A stretch of DNA of 64,000 nucleotides. Origin: Trichuris trichiura (Eukaryota > Nematoda > Enoplea > Trichinellida > Trichuridae). The stretch's first letter is position 1. Each line of letters opens with the position of its first letter. The stretch covers positions 434,001 to 498,000 of the forward strand of contig JBAJFE010000012.1 in assembly GCA_037903355.1 (NCBI GenBank), read 5' to 3'. The notes beneath the pieces are model-generated. The model saw nothing but the letters and a program-made list of their open reading frames with translations, did no database searches and had not been told where the DNA came from. The translations under genes were made by a program, and so were the position numbers. Of the stretch, positions 46,786 to 59,000 are shown one piece after another.

Positions 46786-46906
46786 ACGTTATTAATTTTG
46801 AAAATGTGGTGTCTTGGTACGGGAACAAATGTTTTCATAATGTAAAAGTTTTATTACGGATGTAAACGGGAATACATCCGTAATAAAACTTTTACGTTAT
46901 TAATTT
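46786..46906 (-). mobile_element. Hairpin element with 13-bp target-site duplication
   Basis: The body 46799-46892 is flanked by ACGTTATTAATTT (46786-46798 and 46894-46906). On the minus strand it is a hairpin (AAAGTTTTATTACGGATGTA arms around TTTACGGATGT/ACATCCGTAA) followed by a tail CATTATGAAAACATTTG, TTCCCGTACCAAGAC, ACCACATTTTCA. It shares the TTTATTACGGA block and the tail with the 7.1- and 61-kb members but lacks a hammerhead-like arm. Confidence 0.85.
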
Positions 46907-47973
46907 ATCCTATTTGTTAATACTTTCATACAGAATAGTTTTGGCATAGCTTAGCACGTAATTTAAAGTGTCGTAATGGGGTCGTTTTGTTTATCAATCC
47001 ATTAAAATCTTATTTCTTTCGCTGAAAAGGATTAAAGAAAAAACGGCGCAGCCTATCGGAATGTTAGTTATTTATTTAGTCGACGAAATAATCGTTCCAT
47101 TTTGCGCTTCCGCGAATGTGATGTAGGTTTCTTTGGGTAATAATGAACATGAAAAAAATAGTCTGTGATTTACTTAAAGTTTTCCTGCCGCGCCAATTCA
47201 GTTATTTCGCACATTGCTATTATCCTCAAACGTTTCTGTATCGCTCTACTGTTCGTAGTAATTTCTTTATTTTTTGTAACTTGAATTCGCAGAATCCTAA
47301 GTGGACCACTTGCTCAAAATTATTATTTTTGCGGATTATTATTTTAGCTCTTTTCTTGCGTATGCATTGGAAATTCAAGCAATCCGTCAGCAAGTTTCTA
47401 CAGTTTTGCGTGAATCACTGCCTTGAATATATGGAGACGCATAAGTGCTGAAGATATGCATAAATAAGTGCCCCATCAGTTTTGTTAGGCTGAAATGTGT
47501 GCTTAAAGTAGTAACACAATAGTGGGTAATAGAAGTTGCTATGATAGTTATTTTCCACTTTGTTTTGTATGTACTTTATTTAGCTTTGACGTAGGTATTG
47601 CTACGTAATCCATTTATTCAATTTCTGTTGCGTTCTGCTCTGTCGTTAGTGTGCGGAAGAGTGAACTTTGAAAATGTTATGTAAAGCCATCACTTTTACG
47701 TTGGTTTTCTGCAAGGACCAAACGCTTATCTTTCAGTTGCAAGATGCTGACGCTGGCGTTTGAAAGTTCGAAACAAAAAGTGAAAAATTTGCCAGGCCTA
47801 ATGCATCAGCTGACGTAGTCTAAAGGACGATACTGTTTTTTAAAACATTTCACCGATCCCGGAAGTTGCAATAATGGGGTTTATACTCTTAAGCAACTTT
47901 ATTAACATAAGCTTTGAGGAAGATGGCGATTCGCCCCAAGTTTTTTTCTTGAAACAAAGAGGTGAAATAGTCT
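46907..47973. other. Intergenic region, no gene seen
   Basis: AT-rich; short frames only. Confidence 0.5.
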
Positions 47974-48113
47974 ATAATTATTACTTGAAATATCTTTGTT
48001 ACGGATCCGATGTCCCCATATATGAACGGGACATCGGATCCGTAATAAAGATATTTCAATATGAAAACATATAGTCCCGTACAAAAACATCACATCTTCA
48101 ATAATTATTACTT
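47974..48113 (+). mobile_element. Hairpin element with 13-bp target-site duplication
   Basis: The body 47987-48100 is flanked by ATAATTATTACTT (47974-47986 and 48101-48113). A hairpin (GAAATATCTTTGTTACGGAT arms, with GATGTCCC/GGGACATC inside) is followed by the tail ATGAAAACATATAGTCCCG, TACAAAAACATCACATCTTCA. The GTCCCGTAC in the tail could pair with ACGGGAC in the hairpin. It carries no hammerhead-like arm. Confidence 0.88.
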
Positions 48114-50210
48114 CTTCATAATGATGGGGAAGCATTAAAGATCTACAAAATGCGTATGGAGCGTTTGACGACCTGTAATGTTAAAAATAATAAACAGTGA
48201 ACAAATTTTTCTTTTTTTCTTTTTATCTCCATCATCATTCAGCCCCGCCGCCACCCGTTTCTTATTTCAATGCAAAATCTCTCCGTTTTCTTAAACTCAA
48301 TTGTTAGTCTATTAATTTGCTTATTCGTTCTCCTCAGGTCATGTCTGTTAACCTGATCTGAGTCGTACATTAAGCCTTCAATTTTTCTGAGTTCCAAATT
48401 AAAGACTTACGTTTTCATATTTATTGATTACCTAATTATATTGCACCCTCTCATCATTTTCTCTTTAAATCCACTTCGTAATTAGCTGGTGCAGTATTAA
48501 ACGGTTAATGCGTGCAGTGAGTCGTAGAGGCTGACGGCGTGCCCGGTTCGAATTCATCCCTCTGTTCTAATTCAGTTTTTTCAATGATGACAAATTAATC
48601 TTTAAATATATTGTTAACTATCGCTTCTATTTAACACATATATTGTGCTTGCATGTGGGCTTATAACAACTGTGTGCATTCTTGTGGTTGAAATTATGAT
48701 GAACTCGTTTGGTGTACTAAGAGAACGAGAATTAGCAAAGCTCCGAATCACTTGCAATCCCTCGTCAGCGTGTAATTCAAAAAATGACGAAAAACGCTGT
48801 GTGGTAATTATAGGCAATCTAAATGGTAGTTTGAACATTTGGTATGTGGTAATTTCCTTTATTATTATCTCATCGCAAGCAACACCTCATTCTCTTCGCT
48901 AATCGTTATCCGGCCATTTTCATTCCTCTGTCCTGATTGGCAATGTAATTGTTTCGTATAAACAAAGCCTACTTAATTTTTGCGAGCGTGAAACATTAAC
49001 AAAATGATTTCAAACTTCGAAAAAATTAAAGCGGTTTTTCATATGAAGCAATAACGCTATCAAGCAGAATAGAAATTGGGCAATGTCTTGGCAAGCTTAA
49101 TTGCATGAAGCGCAGATCACTACATAATAAATAATAGGGAAAGTTACTGTAATTCAAAATTTTAAATCTGCTGGTTTTTTGATGCATTTGGACAAGTATG
49201 TAAATTTTTAAAATTAAGGCAGCTATCAAGCCCATCATTGTCCCATCTTTGTTAGCTGAATGTCTTGTCTCTTACTGGACACGGACCATAGTTCAATTCG
49301 GAATCTTTGGCAATAAAAAAACTTCATAAAATTTTATTTGTTCTAGCGTCTGCGTACTCTTACACAAAGCTACGTTTTCATTGTTCCATTATTCACTTTT
49401 TAAAATTTATGCACGACAGTAAATCGCGTCTGATCTGACGGCTTTGTAATTTTTATTCTTTTATTACATTAAACGAGTTAATGGAAGAATAATTCAGCTT
49501 TAAGGCGGGCTTTAATGAATTGTCCGGCATGTGTCCCCGTACTGAAGAAATTCGCATTTACATCTTGTCAGTGTGACGCCAAAGTTCCCGTCGAGAACTG
49601 AATCTATCCACCAGCTGTTGTACCAATTCATCGTAATGTTAGGCATAATAGTGACTCAAAAGATTGAAAAGTTAGGACATAAGGACAATTGTAATTTCGT
49701 TGCTCGATTTCTTACCAACCTTACGTCAAAGTTTTAAAATTGAATCTCCAATCCCAACGAGCAGAACTAACACGAATTTATAGTGTAAGATGGATTTATT
49801 GCGAGTCGAAGTACGAAATGTTGCCGTTGCAATAACATACTTGAAGTGATGGTTGACGTGTAATGAAGTAAAAACTTAATTCTGGAACTATCGGCCATAT
49901 CGTGTACTGCCCTGTACGTTACGCAGATGACGAACAGCCATTGCACCGATGGCTCCCGAAGTTTTTACTTTACTAACTTAAGAGAGTCTCCGGTGACTTC
50001 AAATAGAAAATCGTCTCTAGCCTTAACGAATAGCCCTTTACTCTGTTGCAGTAAAATTTTAAAAAGCCTGCTTACAGGTACACAGATGGTAGTTGTTTAG
50101 TTAGGTTCAAACCTTGAAGGATTGAGTTATTTAAGGGATACTTGGTATAGATAATTAGCCATTTATAGCGCATTCTTTCTTCTTTCGACTGGTTGGATAA
50201 GTCGAACAGT
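48114..50210. other. Gene-poor region with tRNA-like remnant
   Basis: No gene supported; see the tRNA-like entry at 48.5 kb. Confidence 0.5.
48484..48570 (+). repeat. Possible tRNA-derived SINE head
   Basis: GCTGGTGCAG...CGGTTAATGCG resembles an A box and CCGGTTCGAATTC is a near-perfect B box, about 45 nt apart. The arms do not obviously fold into an intact cloverleaf, so a SINE or tRNA pseudogene is more likely than a working tRNA. Confidence 0.5.
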
Positions 50211-50331
50211 TGAAAATGAGATGTCTTGTAATGGGCGTATAGGCCTTCATTATTCAGTATGCCCGTTTTGTTGAAAAAACTAAAAGGGCGAAAAGGAGCT
50301 TTCTGGTCTTCTTCAGATCTCGTTTTCAGCG
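50211..50331 (-). mobile_element. Degraded linear member of the Penelope-derived family
   Basis: Read on the minus strand it starts with a worn hammerhead-like module (CTGAAAA, CGAGATC, loop, GACC, AGAAAGCTCC). CAACAAAACGGGC follows, and it ends in the tail AATAATGAAGGCC, TACAAGACATCTCATTTTCA. Unlike the others it is a single, non-palindromic unit, which shows the basic order of module, ACGGG block and tail. Confidence 0.55.
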
Positions 50332-53300
50332 TAATAGGTTGAAGTAAATGTTAATGCATTTATTTCTACCCATTGCGATGAATACGAAACCTAAAAATCC
50401 CGGAAGCGCTCTTTCCCCATTGTTTGAGTTTTGTCAATAGAACGGACACGGTAACCTACTGCCATGGAAACTGAGCAGTTGTACATTTCTTGCTTGAGCT
50501 AAACTTTGCTAGGTCGAATTACGTGGTCAAAAGATACAAAAAAACGTTTTTATTTTTACGTCGGCATTGAGCCTGTAACGTTAAAGCGCTAACCGGACTG
50601 CCTGCTTGATAATGCGAAAAGGCGAATACGTCGAAAAGTTTACATAGCGCGAGTAACCTGCGTGTGCGAAACTCTTGTCAGTTGACTTATCTTGTTTAAG
50701 AAACTTCGTATTTCTAAAAATTGTTCCAAACTTGGAATGACCGAGCTTTTGCATTTTTTCGTTTTTATGCTCCTTGCAGCTTGATGATAGTTGGCTATGG
50801 GGTTTTCTACACCTTAGACATGCCAGAGAGATTCTTAGAATGAACCGGTGAAACAGCGCGCGACCTACAGCAAGTAGTATACTAAATTTTGTTGCTGATT
50901 CCTAGCGGGAAAATGACCAAGGATTTCCCGTTGCAAAATATCTATTGTTCTTAAGAAATGGACCATAATTTTGTATTATACCCGAAACACCGTTTGAAAA
51001 CAACTATCAAGCTAGCTGGTGAAATATGCTCTTCTCAGTCCACTTTAACTTGTTAGCTGTTCCGACAAAAGGCAGGCAGTTAGTTTTTTATTTCTTTTAG
51101 CCTTTCCCAATGAACTTACCAAGGAAGGTAGCTGAGCCGACTCTGGTAGAGCACCAGCAAGAAGTAGAAATGTTTGGAATGGAAATACCCGATACGCTCA
51201 CGGTAATTACTAACTGTTCTTGAAGTTTGTAGCTGCTTCGCATGGTTAGTTGATCCTGTTTACTGCTCTATTTTCGCATTCCAAAAAGTCCAGCAGTTTA
51301 TGATAGCAATTATGGGAAGTGCAAAATCATCTGAAACCAAGCAAAAAGTGGAATTGATTTTGCATAAAATGGACTACGCGGCAAGCACAGCTGGTCAGTA
51401 AATGTTCTAAGGCGCCACGTGAGTTGAAAGAAAATAATCTTGGCTGGTTTGTTCACTCTGGGGCGACCTTTGAGGGAACAAAATCACTAGTGGCGCGTAC
51501 ACATTCCTAACTATGAGTATCGATTAAGCATCTCTAATAGGTCTTGCTTGAACGCCCATCGAGAAAAACAACACTCTCTTTATTAACGTGCATCCATTAG
51601 TCGTCTTCATACTTACGTGGTTTCCCCTTTCCGGTGAGCTGGTTTGAACTTTATTTTGCTGTAATGATGAACGATAGACTATACGATGAAACATTTTAGT
51701 TCCTTCACTGCTTACATACTCAGCGCTGAGGTATGTTTCGTAATGGAACCACTGATTTTAGCGGCTTTTGCGCAAAATGTTTTCTATACATGTTTGTGCA
51801 TGACGTGGCCACCATCCTTCCACATGGCTACGTTTCCGTCTGAGTGAGCACGTAAAGATATTATATCTGCAGTGCTTACTTGTATTATTTTTGCTTAATT
51901 TATGCACTGCGCTAAGCTAGGTGATGATCATCAGACATGTTCATTTGCCTTCATGGGCGTATATGTCAGCTCGTTTTATTGATTTGAATTTGTAGCCCGG
52001 TGATAATATTGTTGACATATGCGTACGCTTTCAACAGGGTCTGTACGAGTGGCGCAATAAATAAATGCAGCTCAGCTGCAGGCTGCTTTGACGTTCTTTT
52101 ATTTTTCTTGGCCTAATGACTTAGTTTGGCCTTTGGTTAGTAGCGACTGCGGCTCATAAACGCAATAGGAGCTCTAATAGCGTATTGAAGATTGCTCAAT
52201 TCGAGGAGTCGCTGCACATAGTTCTTACGAATAGCTAAGCACCGGTTTCGTTGTTATATGTTTACAGCTTGGTATTTATTGTGAAGAAAACTTTAATTCG
52301 GAGCGCGAAGCTTTCAAATTAATCATTATTATCCGTGATCAGTGCAAAATTTATGTTTCCTAATTTACCACGGGGACGGTAAATGCTTTTCGGCAGTGGT
52401 TTGGTACACCCCCACCTTCTTGAATTGCTGCTCTATTTTTTTGTTCAAAGAAAACGCAGGTCTTTTACGCACATGTTGCTGCCAAATGTACTACTTCACA
52501 ATGAGGGGTAAAATCCATCTTAATCCGTTTGGCGTTACTTTTCATCTTGTAAATCGGCTCGATTTTAGAAGAGCCAATGAATTCTCATCGTTCTTCGATG
52601 GTTCTATTCGTTCGTTTAACAGTGTCGCTAACTGCACAAATGTCGTTTCAGCCGTGGAGAACAAATGCTGCACTAAGTCTGGTTTAAGTTAGTCGCTATT
52701 GTTCGTGTTATGTCTTCCTGACGATGAGTAAATAATTGCCACTTCAAAGATCTTGCGAGGCGTAGGCATCCCACGCGTTTGCACTGAGCCAAATAGCATC
52801 TTTCTCATTTCCTTATATCAGACCTTGAGCAGAACTGAAATTCATCAGTGTTAAGTTGATGCGTGTTGAACTTCTTATTTCAACTGCTATGGTTGTTCAA
52901 GACATGTCGGTGTGCGAAATCAAAGGATGACTACCAAAGCAATGATCGTTGTTGTTAATGAAATCGACTGTCATTCAGCAGTATCTCATAATTATTAAGT
53001 CTTTAGATTTTAAACGTTTCTTATCAGGTACGTATCTTTTCATATTTGAGGTCGTAATGCGCCCATTTAACATCTCAGTACAACAACTCTTGGAGTTTGC
53101 GGATCGCTTGCATACCATCACATGCACAGTATGTCGATACATACGTTAGGCAAATCTATCGTGACTTCAAGTTTTTAAAAATGTTCAGAAAATTACCTTC
53201 ATGTCGCGCGTGCGTGTTCCCCGGTGTATCACACCATATGAATGTAGGAGCTCATAGCACGTTTGTTCTTGGGCGTTCCGGACGACGCGTCTTGCCACGA

Positions 53301-53550
53301 GAGGATGAAATAGTCCATAACTAAGCTGCTTGGTTTCAGGTTGTTGTTTGGCTGTCATTTATGAACGATCCAAAGTGTGGGAAACTCAAGCTTATTACGA
53401 TTGTGAAGAATGAATCTGGATTAGTAGATCATCTTTTCGATTTGAAGGTTTCATTCTTAAATTCTGATAAGGCTTACGACGCGACTGCTAACCAGTAAGC
53501 ATCGCATGCTATGATCAGTTTGTTTACATATGCTATAATACCATCTGTTT
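50332..53550. other. Gene-poor region
   Basis: No supported gene. An open frame of 116 codons at 52342-52692 (plus) has no recognisable features. Confidence 0.5.
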
Positions 53551-53676
53551 TGAAAATATAGCTTTTTGCTATGGGACTGTATGTTTTCATGATTAACTTG
53601 TTTCTTCTTACGGAATATGAGTCCCGTTTTGAGTACATAACTACGGATATTAAAACGTTTTGTAAGAAGAAGCACA
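53551..53676 (-). mobile_element. Degraded hairpin element of the same family
   Basis: The left end TGAAAATATAGC followed by ATGGGACTGTATGTTTTCAT matches the family tail in inverse orientation. TTCTTCTTACGGA and the inverse GTAAGAAGAAG form worn arms, with TGAGTCCCGTTTTG between. No target-site duplication was found. Confidence 0.5.
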
Positions 53677-54089
53677 CTAATCATGAATACTATCTATTAT
53701 AGTCCTATGATAAGCTACAAGCTTAAGCGAATTTACTGTCTCATTGCATCTTTTTTAAACATTAAATTCATCTTGTGTTACCTCTGCTGCAAAGTTTTGT
53801 TCCAATAAGACAGTTATTAAAAGTCGTGATCGCTGCACGTAGACACTGGCGAGCCTTCTCGTTTAAATTGCATCGAGCTGGTCATCAAAAGCGGTTGATT
53901 GCTTGGCGGAAGAAAAGTGCAAATTGAGTATCCCATTTTTTTGTAGCTTAGTGCAATGATTCCTTTAAGAGAGTTTCGCCGCCGCTATCTCGTGGAATCA
54001 ATAAACATCAAAGGCGAACAAGTAACTCCTTAACATTTGGGGTTTGTGCGCAGCGTTTATTTTTAACTCGGAAGCGTGAAAAACTCTTT

Positions 54090-54460
54090 CTTCAAATTCC
54101 GCACTTCGTCCAGGTGTTCTTTGACGCTGTATTAGAAATCGATGCTTTAGGCCAACACTTTTTGGCTGAATAGTTTTGCTGCAAAGTTTTTGGGTAAGTT
54201 AGAGCAACTTGAAATGGTTGAGCAAGAAACATTTAAGAGTGAAGTTACCTTCCGCTTGAGTTAGATGAAATTGGCCAATTTTATTTAATATGCTCGCCCG
54301 TGCAGCAGAAATTACGATGTGCGCTTCCTCTATTCGCTTCTCGAACAAACGCAGACGATTTGCATTGATTACGTGGTGCAGTGTCTTCGCCTTATTTGCA
54401 CGAAGCCGCGGTTCCGTTGGCAAACAGAAAACTTTTGAGTTCAGCCCAGAAACCACTTGT
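54090..54460 (-). pseudogene. Possible eroded gene with two in-frame TAA codons
   Basis: A minus-strand exon-like segment (about 54247-54438) reads CLPTEPRLRANKAKTLHHVI, NANRLRLFEKRIEEAHIVIS and AARASILNKIGQFHLTQAEG, ending in a donor GGAAG|GTAACT. After a 57-nt gap ending ctttgcag, the frame continues in phase as AKLFSQKVLA, stop, SIDF, stop, YSVKEHLDEVRNLKKEFFTL, ending at a further stop near 54.07 kb. Both internal stops are TAA, one base from CAA. The family is not recognised; charged helical segments suggest coiled coil. It is either a pseudogene or a gene whose splicing I misread. Confidence 0.4.
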
Positions 54461-54687
54461 CATCAGTAAGTTTTTAAGTGCCGGCGGGGTGATTGCAAAG
54501 CAGATTTTTTAAATTGTCTGTCGAGTTTTCAGACTTGCAATCTTTTGTTTGCGTAAATGTTTTAGCTTATGGCGCGTGTGCACTTATCCGCTACGGTTAC
54601 TCTCTTAAGACGTTTACGTCGGATTGTTGTTAGAACTTCCAAGTTATTCCCGACTGCATTTCGTGTTAAGAGGACTTAATGGGGTAT

Positions 54688-54906
54688 GTGATCTGTTAGT
54701 TACGATTTGTAATATTTAATAAGTTTAATCTTGGAGCTTTCGGGCCCTATCTCGACCCATCATCAGCGGTAAAAAAAGATGTGAAGTATCCTATTTTATC
54801 CTCGTTATTTCTCAATCTTCTTTACTGCTGATGACAGGTCGAGGTTGGACCTCAAAGCTCTAAGATTATGCTTACTAAATAATACGAACCGTAACTGACA
54901 GATCAC
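54688..54906. mobile_element. Palindromic element with two hammerhead-like arms
   Basis: An inverted repeat of 219 bp: GTGATCTGTTAGTTACG at the left matches CGTAACTGACAGATCAC at the right. The left arm on the minus strand reads CTGATGA, T, GGGTC, loop, GGCCC, GAAAGCTCC; the T in GGGTC can form a G-U pair with GGCCC, so stem II is kept. The right arm (plus) has CTGATGA, CAGGTC...GACCTC, CAAAGCTC, so its GAAA box is damaged. No target-site duplication was recognised. Confidence 0.7.
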
Positions 54907-55368
54907 GAACTTCATGTGCAGCCTCATGATTCCGTATTAAAAAGCTACCTTTTCAAAGAAGCCTTAATGAATTTTAATGTGCGCTCATTTTGCAATTAAA
55001 TTTTGACAGCTTTCTCTACAGCTGCTGCGACGCTGTACTTTACTTTGCTCCAAAAGGTACCTTTATAATAAAGTCAATCTGCTAAATTTTTTGATCAGTG
55101 CAGCTGCTCAAATCAGTAAACTTTATTTTTTTGTATTAATTTTTACTTTTGCTTGATACTGAAGCCAGAATTGCCGTAAGTGGTAACGTAAAGTTTCGTG
55201 TTACAGCGTGGCATGTTCCTCGTTATACAAGCAGCGCGGTTATTTTGTAGATCTTCTGAGACCTACCATCAACTTGATGACAGGTCCCGTAAGAATCCAA
55301 AGGTGCTGTGAGCTACAAAAGTTGATGTTGCATGTAAAGTATAGTACAATATTTTCACAATCCAGGCT

Positions 55369-56088
55369 TTCTTCTTCTTCTTCTTCTTCTTCTTCTTCTT
55401 CTTCTTCTTCTTCTTCTTCTTCTTCTTCTTCTTCTTCTTCTTCTTCTTCTTCTTCTTCTTCTTCTTCTTCTTCTTCTTCTTCTTCTTCTTCTTCTTCTTC
55501 TTCTTCTTCTTCTTCTTCTTCTTCTTCTTCTTCTTCTTCTTCTTCTTCTTCTTCTTCTTCTTCTTCTTCTTCTTCTTCTTCTTCTTCTTCTTCTTCTTCT
55601 TCTTCTTCTTCTTCTTCTTCTTCTTCTTCTTCTTCTTCTTCTTCTTCTTCTTCTTCTTCTTCTTCTTCTTCTTCTTCTTCTTCTTCTTCTTCTTCTTCTT
55701 CTTCTTCTTCTTCTTCTTCTTCTTCTTCTTCTTCTTCTTCTTCTTCTTCTTCTTCTTCTTCTTCTTCTTCTTCTTCTTCTTCTTCTTCTTCTTCTTCTTC
55801 TTCTTCTTCTTCTTCTTCTTCTTCTTCTTCTTCTTCTTCTTCTTCTTCTTCTTCTTCTTCTTCTTCTTCTTCTTCTTCTTCTTCTTCTTCTTCTTCTTCT
55901 TCTTCTTCTTCTTCTTCTTCTTCTTCTTCTTCTTCTTCTTCTTCTTCTTCTTCTTCTTCTTCTTCTTCTTCTTCTTCTTCTTCTTCTTCTTCTTCTTCTT
56001 CTTCTTCTTCTTCTTCTTCTTCTTCTTCTTCTTCTTCTTCTTCTTCTTCTTCTTCTTCTTCTTCTTCTTCTTCTTCTTCTTCTTCTTC
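55369..56088. repeat. Uninterrupted (TTC/GAA)240 microsatellite
   Basis: TTC repeats run without a visible break for 720 bp, exactly 240 units (GAA on the minus strand). All three apparent long frames across it (poly-Ser, poly-Glu, poly-Arg) are artefacts of the repeat. Such polypurine tracts can form triplex DNA and impede replication and transcription. A collapsed or extended assembly is possible. Confidence 0.97.
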
Positions 56089-59000
56089 GAAAAACGTGGG
56101 CATTTATAAAGTAAAATCTTAATATCTGCAGTTTTCTGGCCATTTCGGGTTTAGAACGTTCGGTAAAAAAAATTTTGAAACTCCAAAAAAGGCAAAAATG
56201 TTTTGCACAGGACGCATCTCGAAAAATCTCAAGAAAACAGCGGGATTAAAATTTTGCTTTATCAACGAGCACCAGTCGTGCAGCCTTCACGAAAGATCAG
56301 GTGTAAAACAACCAAGCTTATACCTTTTCATGCTTATTATTCATACTTGCTAGGGTGATGGGCTCGAGTGTTGATCTATGATAGGATGAAACTTTTGAGG
56401 GACAAGGCAAAAGCAACATGGTGGAAAGCGATTTTTATGAGAAGCTATGGCATTATGAATCAACGAACAATAAAAATAATGCAGATGTTCTCTTATCTGG
56501 AATGTTCTAAGATCCATAGCTTTTTTGAGCGACTGTTGACGTGACGTCACGATTGGAGAATTCTACATACCACCTTAAACCTTTTGCTGAAGACGTGCGC
56601 CTTCAGGAAGCTTCCTCGCTTCCTGAAGGCCTGTCTGTTACTGAATTTTTGAGAATATGTATATTTCCTAAATTTGTTTTTGTGCTTTACGTCAGTACTG
56701 TACTTCGGTGAAACGTAGGCTAAGGTAAATGCTTAGACTTGGGTCCGATTACCAACATATTTTTTCCCTGTCTGCAAATGTTTCAGAACCGTGAGAACTG
56801 TATTATGCGCATTGAAACTAGTTTTAGCATTTGCGGATCAAACTTAGGGCGTTATGCTGTTAGGGCCAGCTTGTTTCCTCTTTTGTCAGATGTTATGCTC
56901 TGCAACTTTGTTGTTTTTGTCTTGACTGCTCTTTATGCATATTTTCGCAGGGTCTTGACTTAACGCCAATCGTGGTCATTGAACAGAGATATCCAGATAG
57001 ACGAAGTGTGTAGGTTTTTAGGCTAGTTATTATCAAAGGAAAATGCTAGATTTTAATGCTAACGGTTTCTGAGTTTGACTTTTCTGAACGTATTGGTAAC
57101 GGCTTTGTTAATGATTTGCCAATGAAACTTTGTCACAGTGCTGAATCTGTCAGCTTCAAAAAAGCGCGCTTTTGTTTGGCGGCTTAAAGGCTTATTATTG
57201 AACGTCCACTGTTTCCTTCTACTGTAATAGCAGTTCGAAGTCATGCTCCATAAAGTCCGTCCTTTGTCGTGTACTCCAATGCTTGTTTTTTTAGAGATTG
57301 CATTGACGACGCGCTGACGACGAGGCAAGGCTAAGGTAAGTCCTGAAAGTTATGAAAAGAAAAAGCTTTGAATGCTGAGAAACAGGTTGGAGCTTGTAAA
57401 AAAGATTTTAGCAACTACCACGTCTATTATTACTTGCATTATTTTCTAAGCTCTTATTTTTGAATGAGCTTGATGTTTTTTGAGTTAATGGGCTGGAGTT
57501 TTTTGCTTCACATTAGGAAGTGAAGCATTAAGTTCAGTCTCACACAAATGTTACATAGCTTTCAGGGCTGTCTCCTACACTCTCCAGGTTGGCGTCGTTT
57601 GAAAAAAATTGTTTCCGATAGCATATTGCTTTGGCAAAGTGAATATGTAACGCTTAATGAATACTCTTCCTCATGAGCATTCATTAGTAAGTTCATAAAA
57701 TAAAAAAAAAGTAGCATTTAGCATGAATTGATTTTTTTTGTAAATGCCGTAAATGGCATTCTTATTGATAGTCTTTCTGGTTGCTTTATGTTTCAACGCG
57801 CATGCAAGTCACTCTCACTGCGTTATTAGTTTTCCTTGAATTCTCTTTCCTTGCTCTTCAGTACAATTTTTGTCAGTTGTTCTAATACTTGGAGATGTCG
57901 CCTTTGTTCTAATAGTATATAATAAGTTTGGTTAATCAGAGCTCGAATAGCAAAACCTAATGAGAAAATCTGTTCAATAGATTGCGTAATACAATTATTT
58001 GCTTCAAGATTATTGATGACTAAGTTACAAGCGCGAAAGCGAATTTTCAAGTACTGATGTATTGTCTTTGAGTAACAAGCAAAAGATTGAGTCGCATTGA
58101 CACCAGGCCGGCTTTTGCGCGAGAATACAACAACAAATAATATTGGGAAACGCCACCTTGAAGCTTAACCACGTTAGGCTGAAGTAGCTTAGAGAAACTG
58201 GAACAGAAATTTCGCGTGCTTGAGAATGATTTAATTAAACGATGCATTAGTTGTCATGCGTTTCCGTTTGCTCGTTTTTCCGCGTTCCCATTGAATGAGA
58301 TTTGTACTGGCAATTAGTGGAAGATTTCAAATCCGCATAGCATGTATAGAGGCGCTTTTATAAATTTTCCGTTTTGTCGCAAACATGTTTACCACACCAT
58401 TGACCTTTAGTACTATTTTCTCCTAATGAACTATGTGTGCTGTACATCATCGTAACAGTGAAATATCTCACATTGCCAATGAATAATGTTGTGTTAATTC
58501 TGTCTCCAGTCCGTCGAAATAAGATCAACGTCGGTAAGGTGGAATAAGCAGCCAGCTTTAACTGATTGTTTTATGCTCCTCTGGACGCTTACTTCATACG
58601 ATTTTTCAAGAAGCTTAGGACTGACATTGGAATGTCATTAAAAAAGTCTAATTTATCGCCAGAAGCAGAGTTGTTGATCTGTCATTGGAAAATGTGAAGT
58701 TGTCCAGTGCACGAAGCTATTCACTTTTGTTTGTCAAGTAGCGGGCAAAATGACCATTGAAAAGCGAAGCTTTTAGCAGGCGTATTGTGCATTTACGGCT
58801 GGCAGAGCTGCACGCCAGTCCCATTGTGCTCGATCAGACTTATGAGTTAATTCTTCATATGATCATATCTATTTTTATCTTCCGTTAAAGAAAAAGCGAC
58901 AGAGTCGTGACAAAGCTCATATAAAGAACTATTACGTTAAATTAACGAAGGTCAATACTCTTCTAAGGCATTGTAAAATTCTCCAATGGTTCTTTGCGCC

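Noticed and set aside
48484..48570. Functional tRNA gene
   Set aside because: The B box is good, but an intact acceptor stem and anticodon arm cannot be folded; a SINE or pseudogene is more likely.
55208..56143. Three long reading frames encoding poly-Ser, poly-Glu and poly-Arg
   Set aside because: All come from the TTC/GAA microsatellite read in different frames; the flanks have no coding character.
56580..56630. CTGAAGA next to a strong hairpin as a further hammerhead-like copy
   Set aside because: The GAAA box and the expected stem II are absent; it is an independent hairpin.
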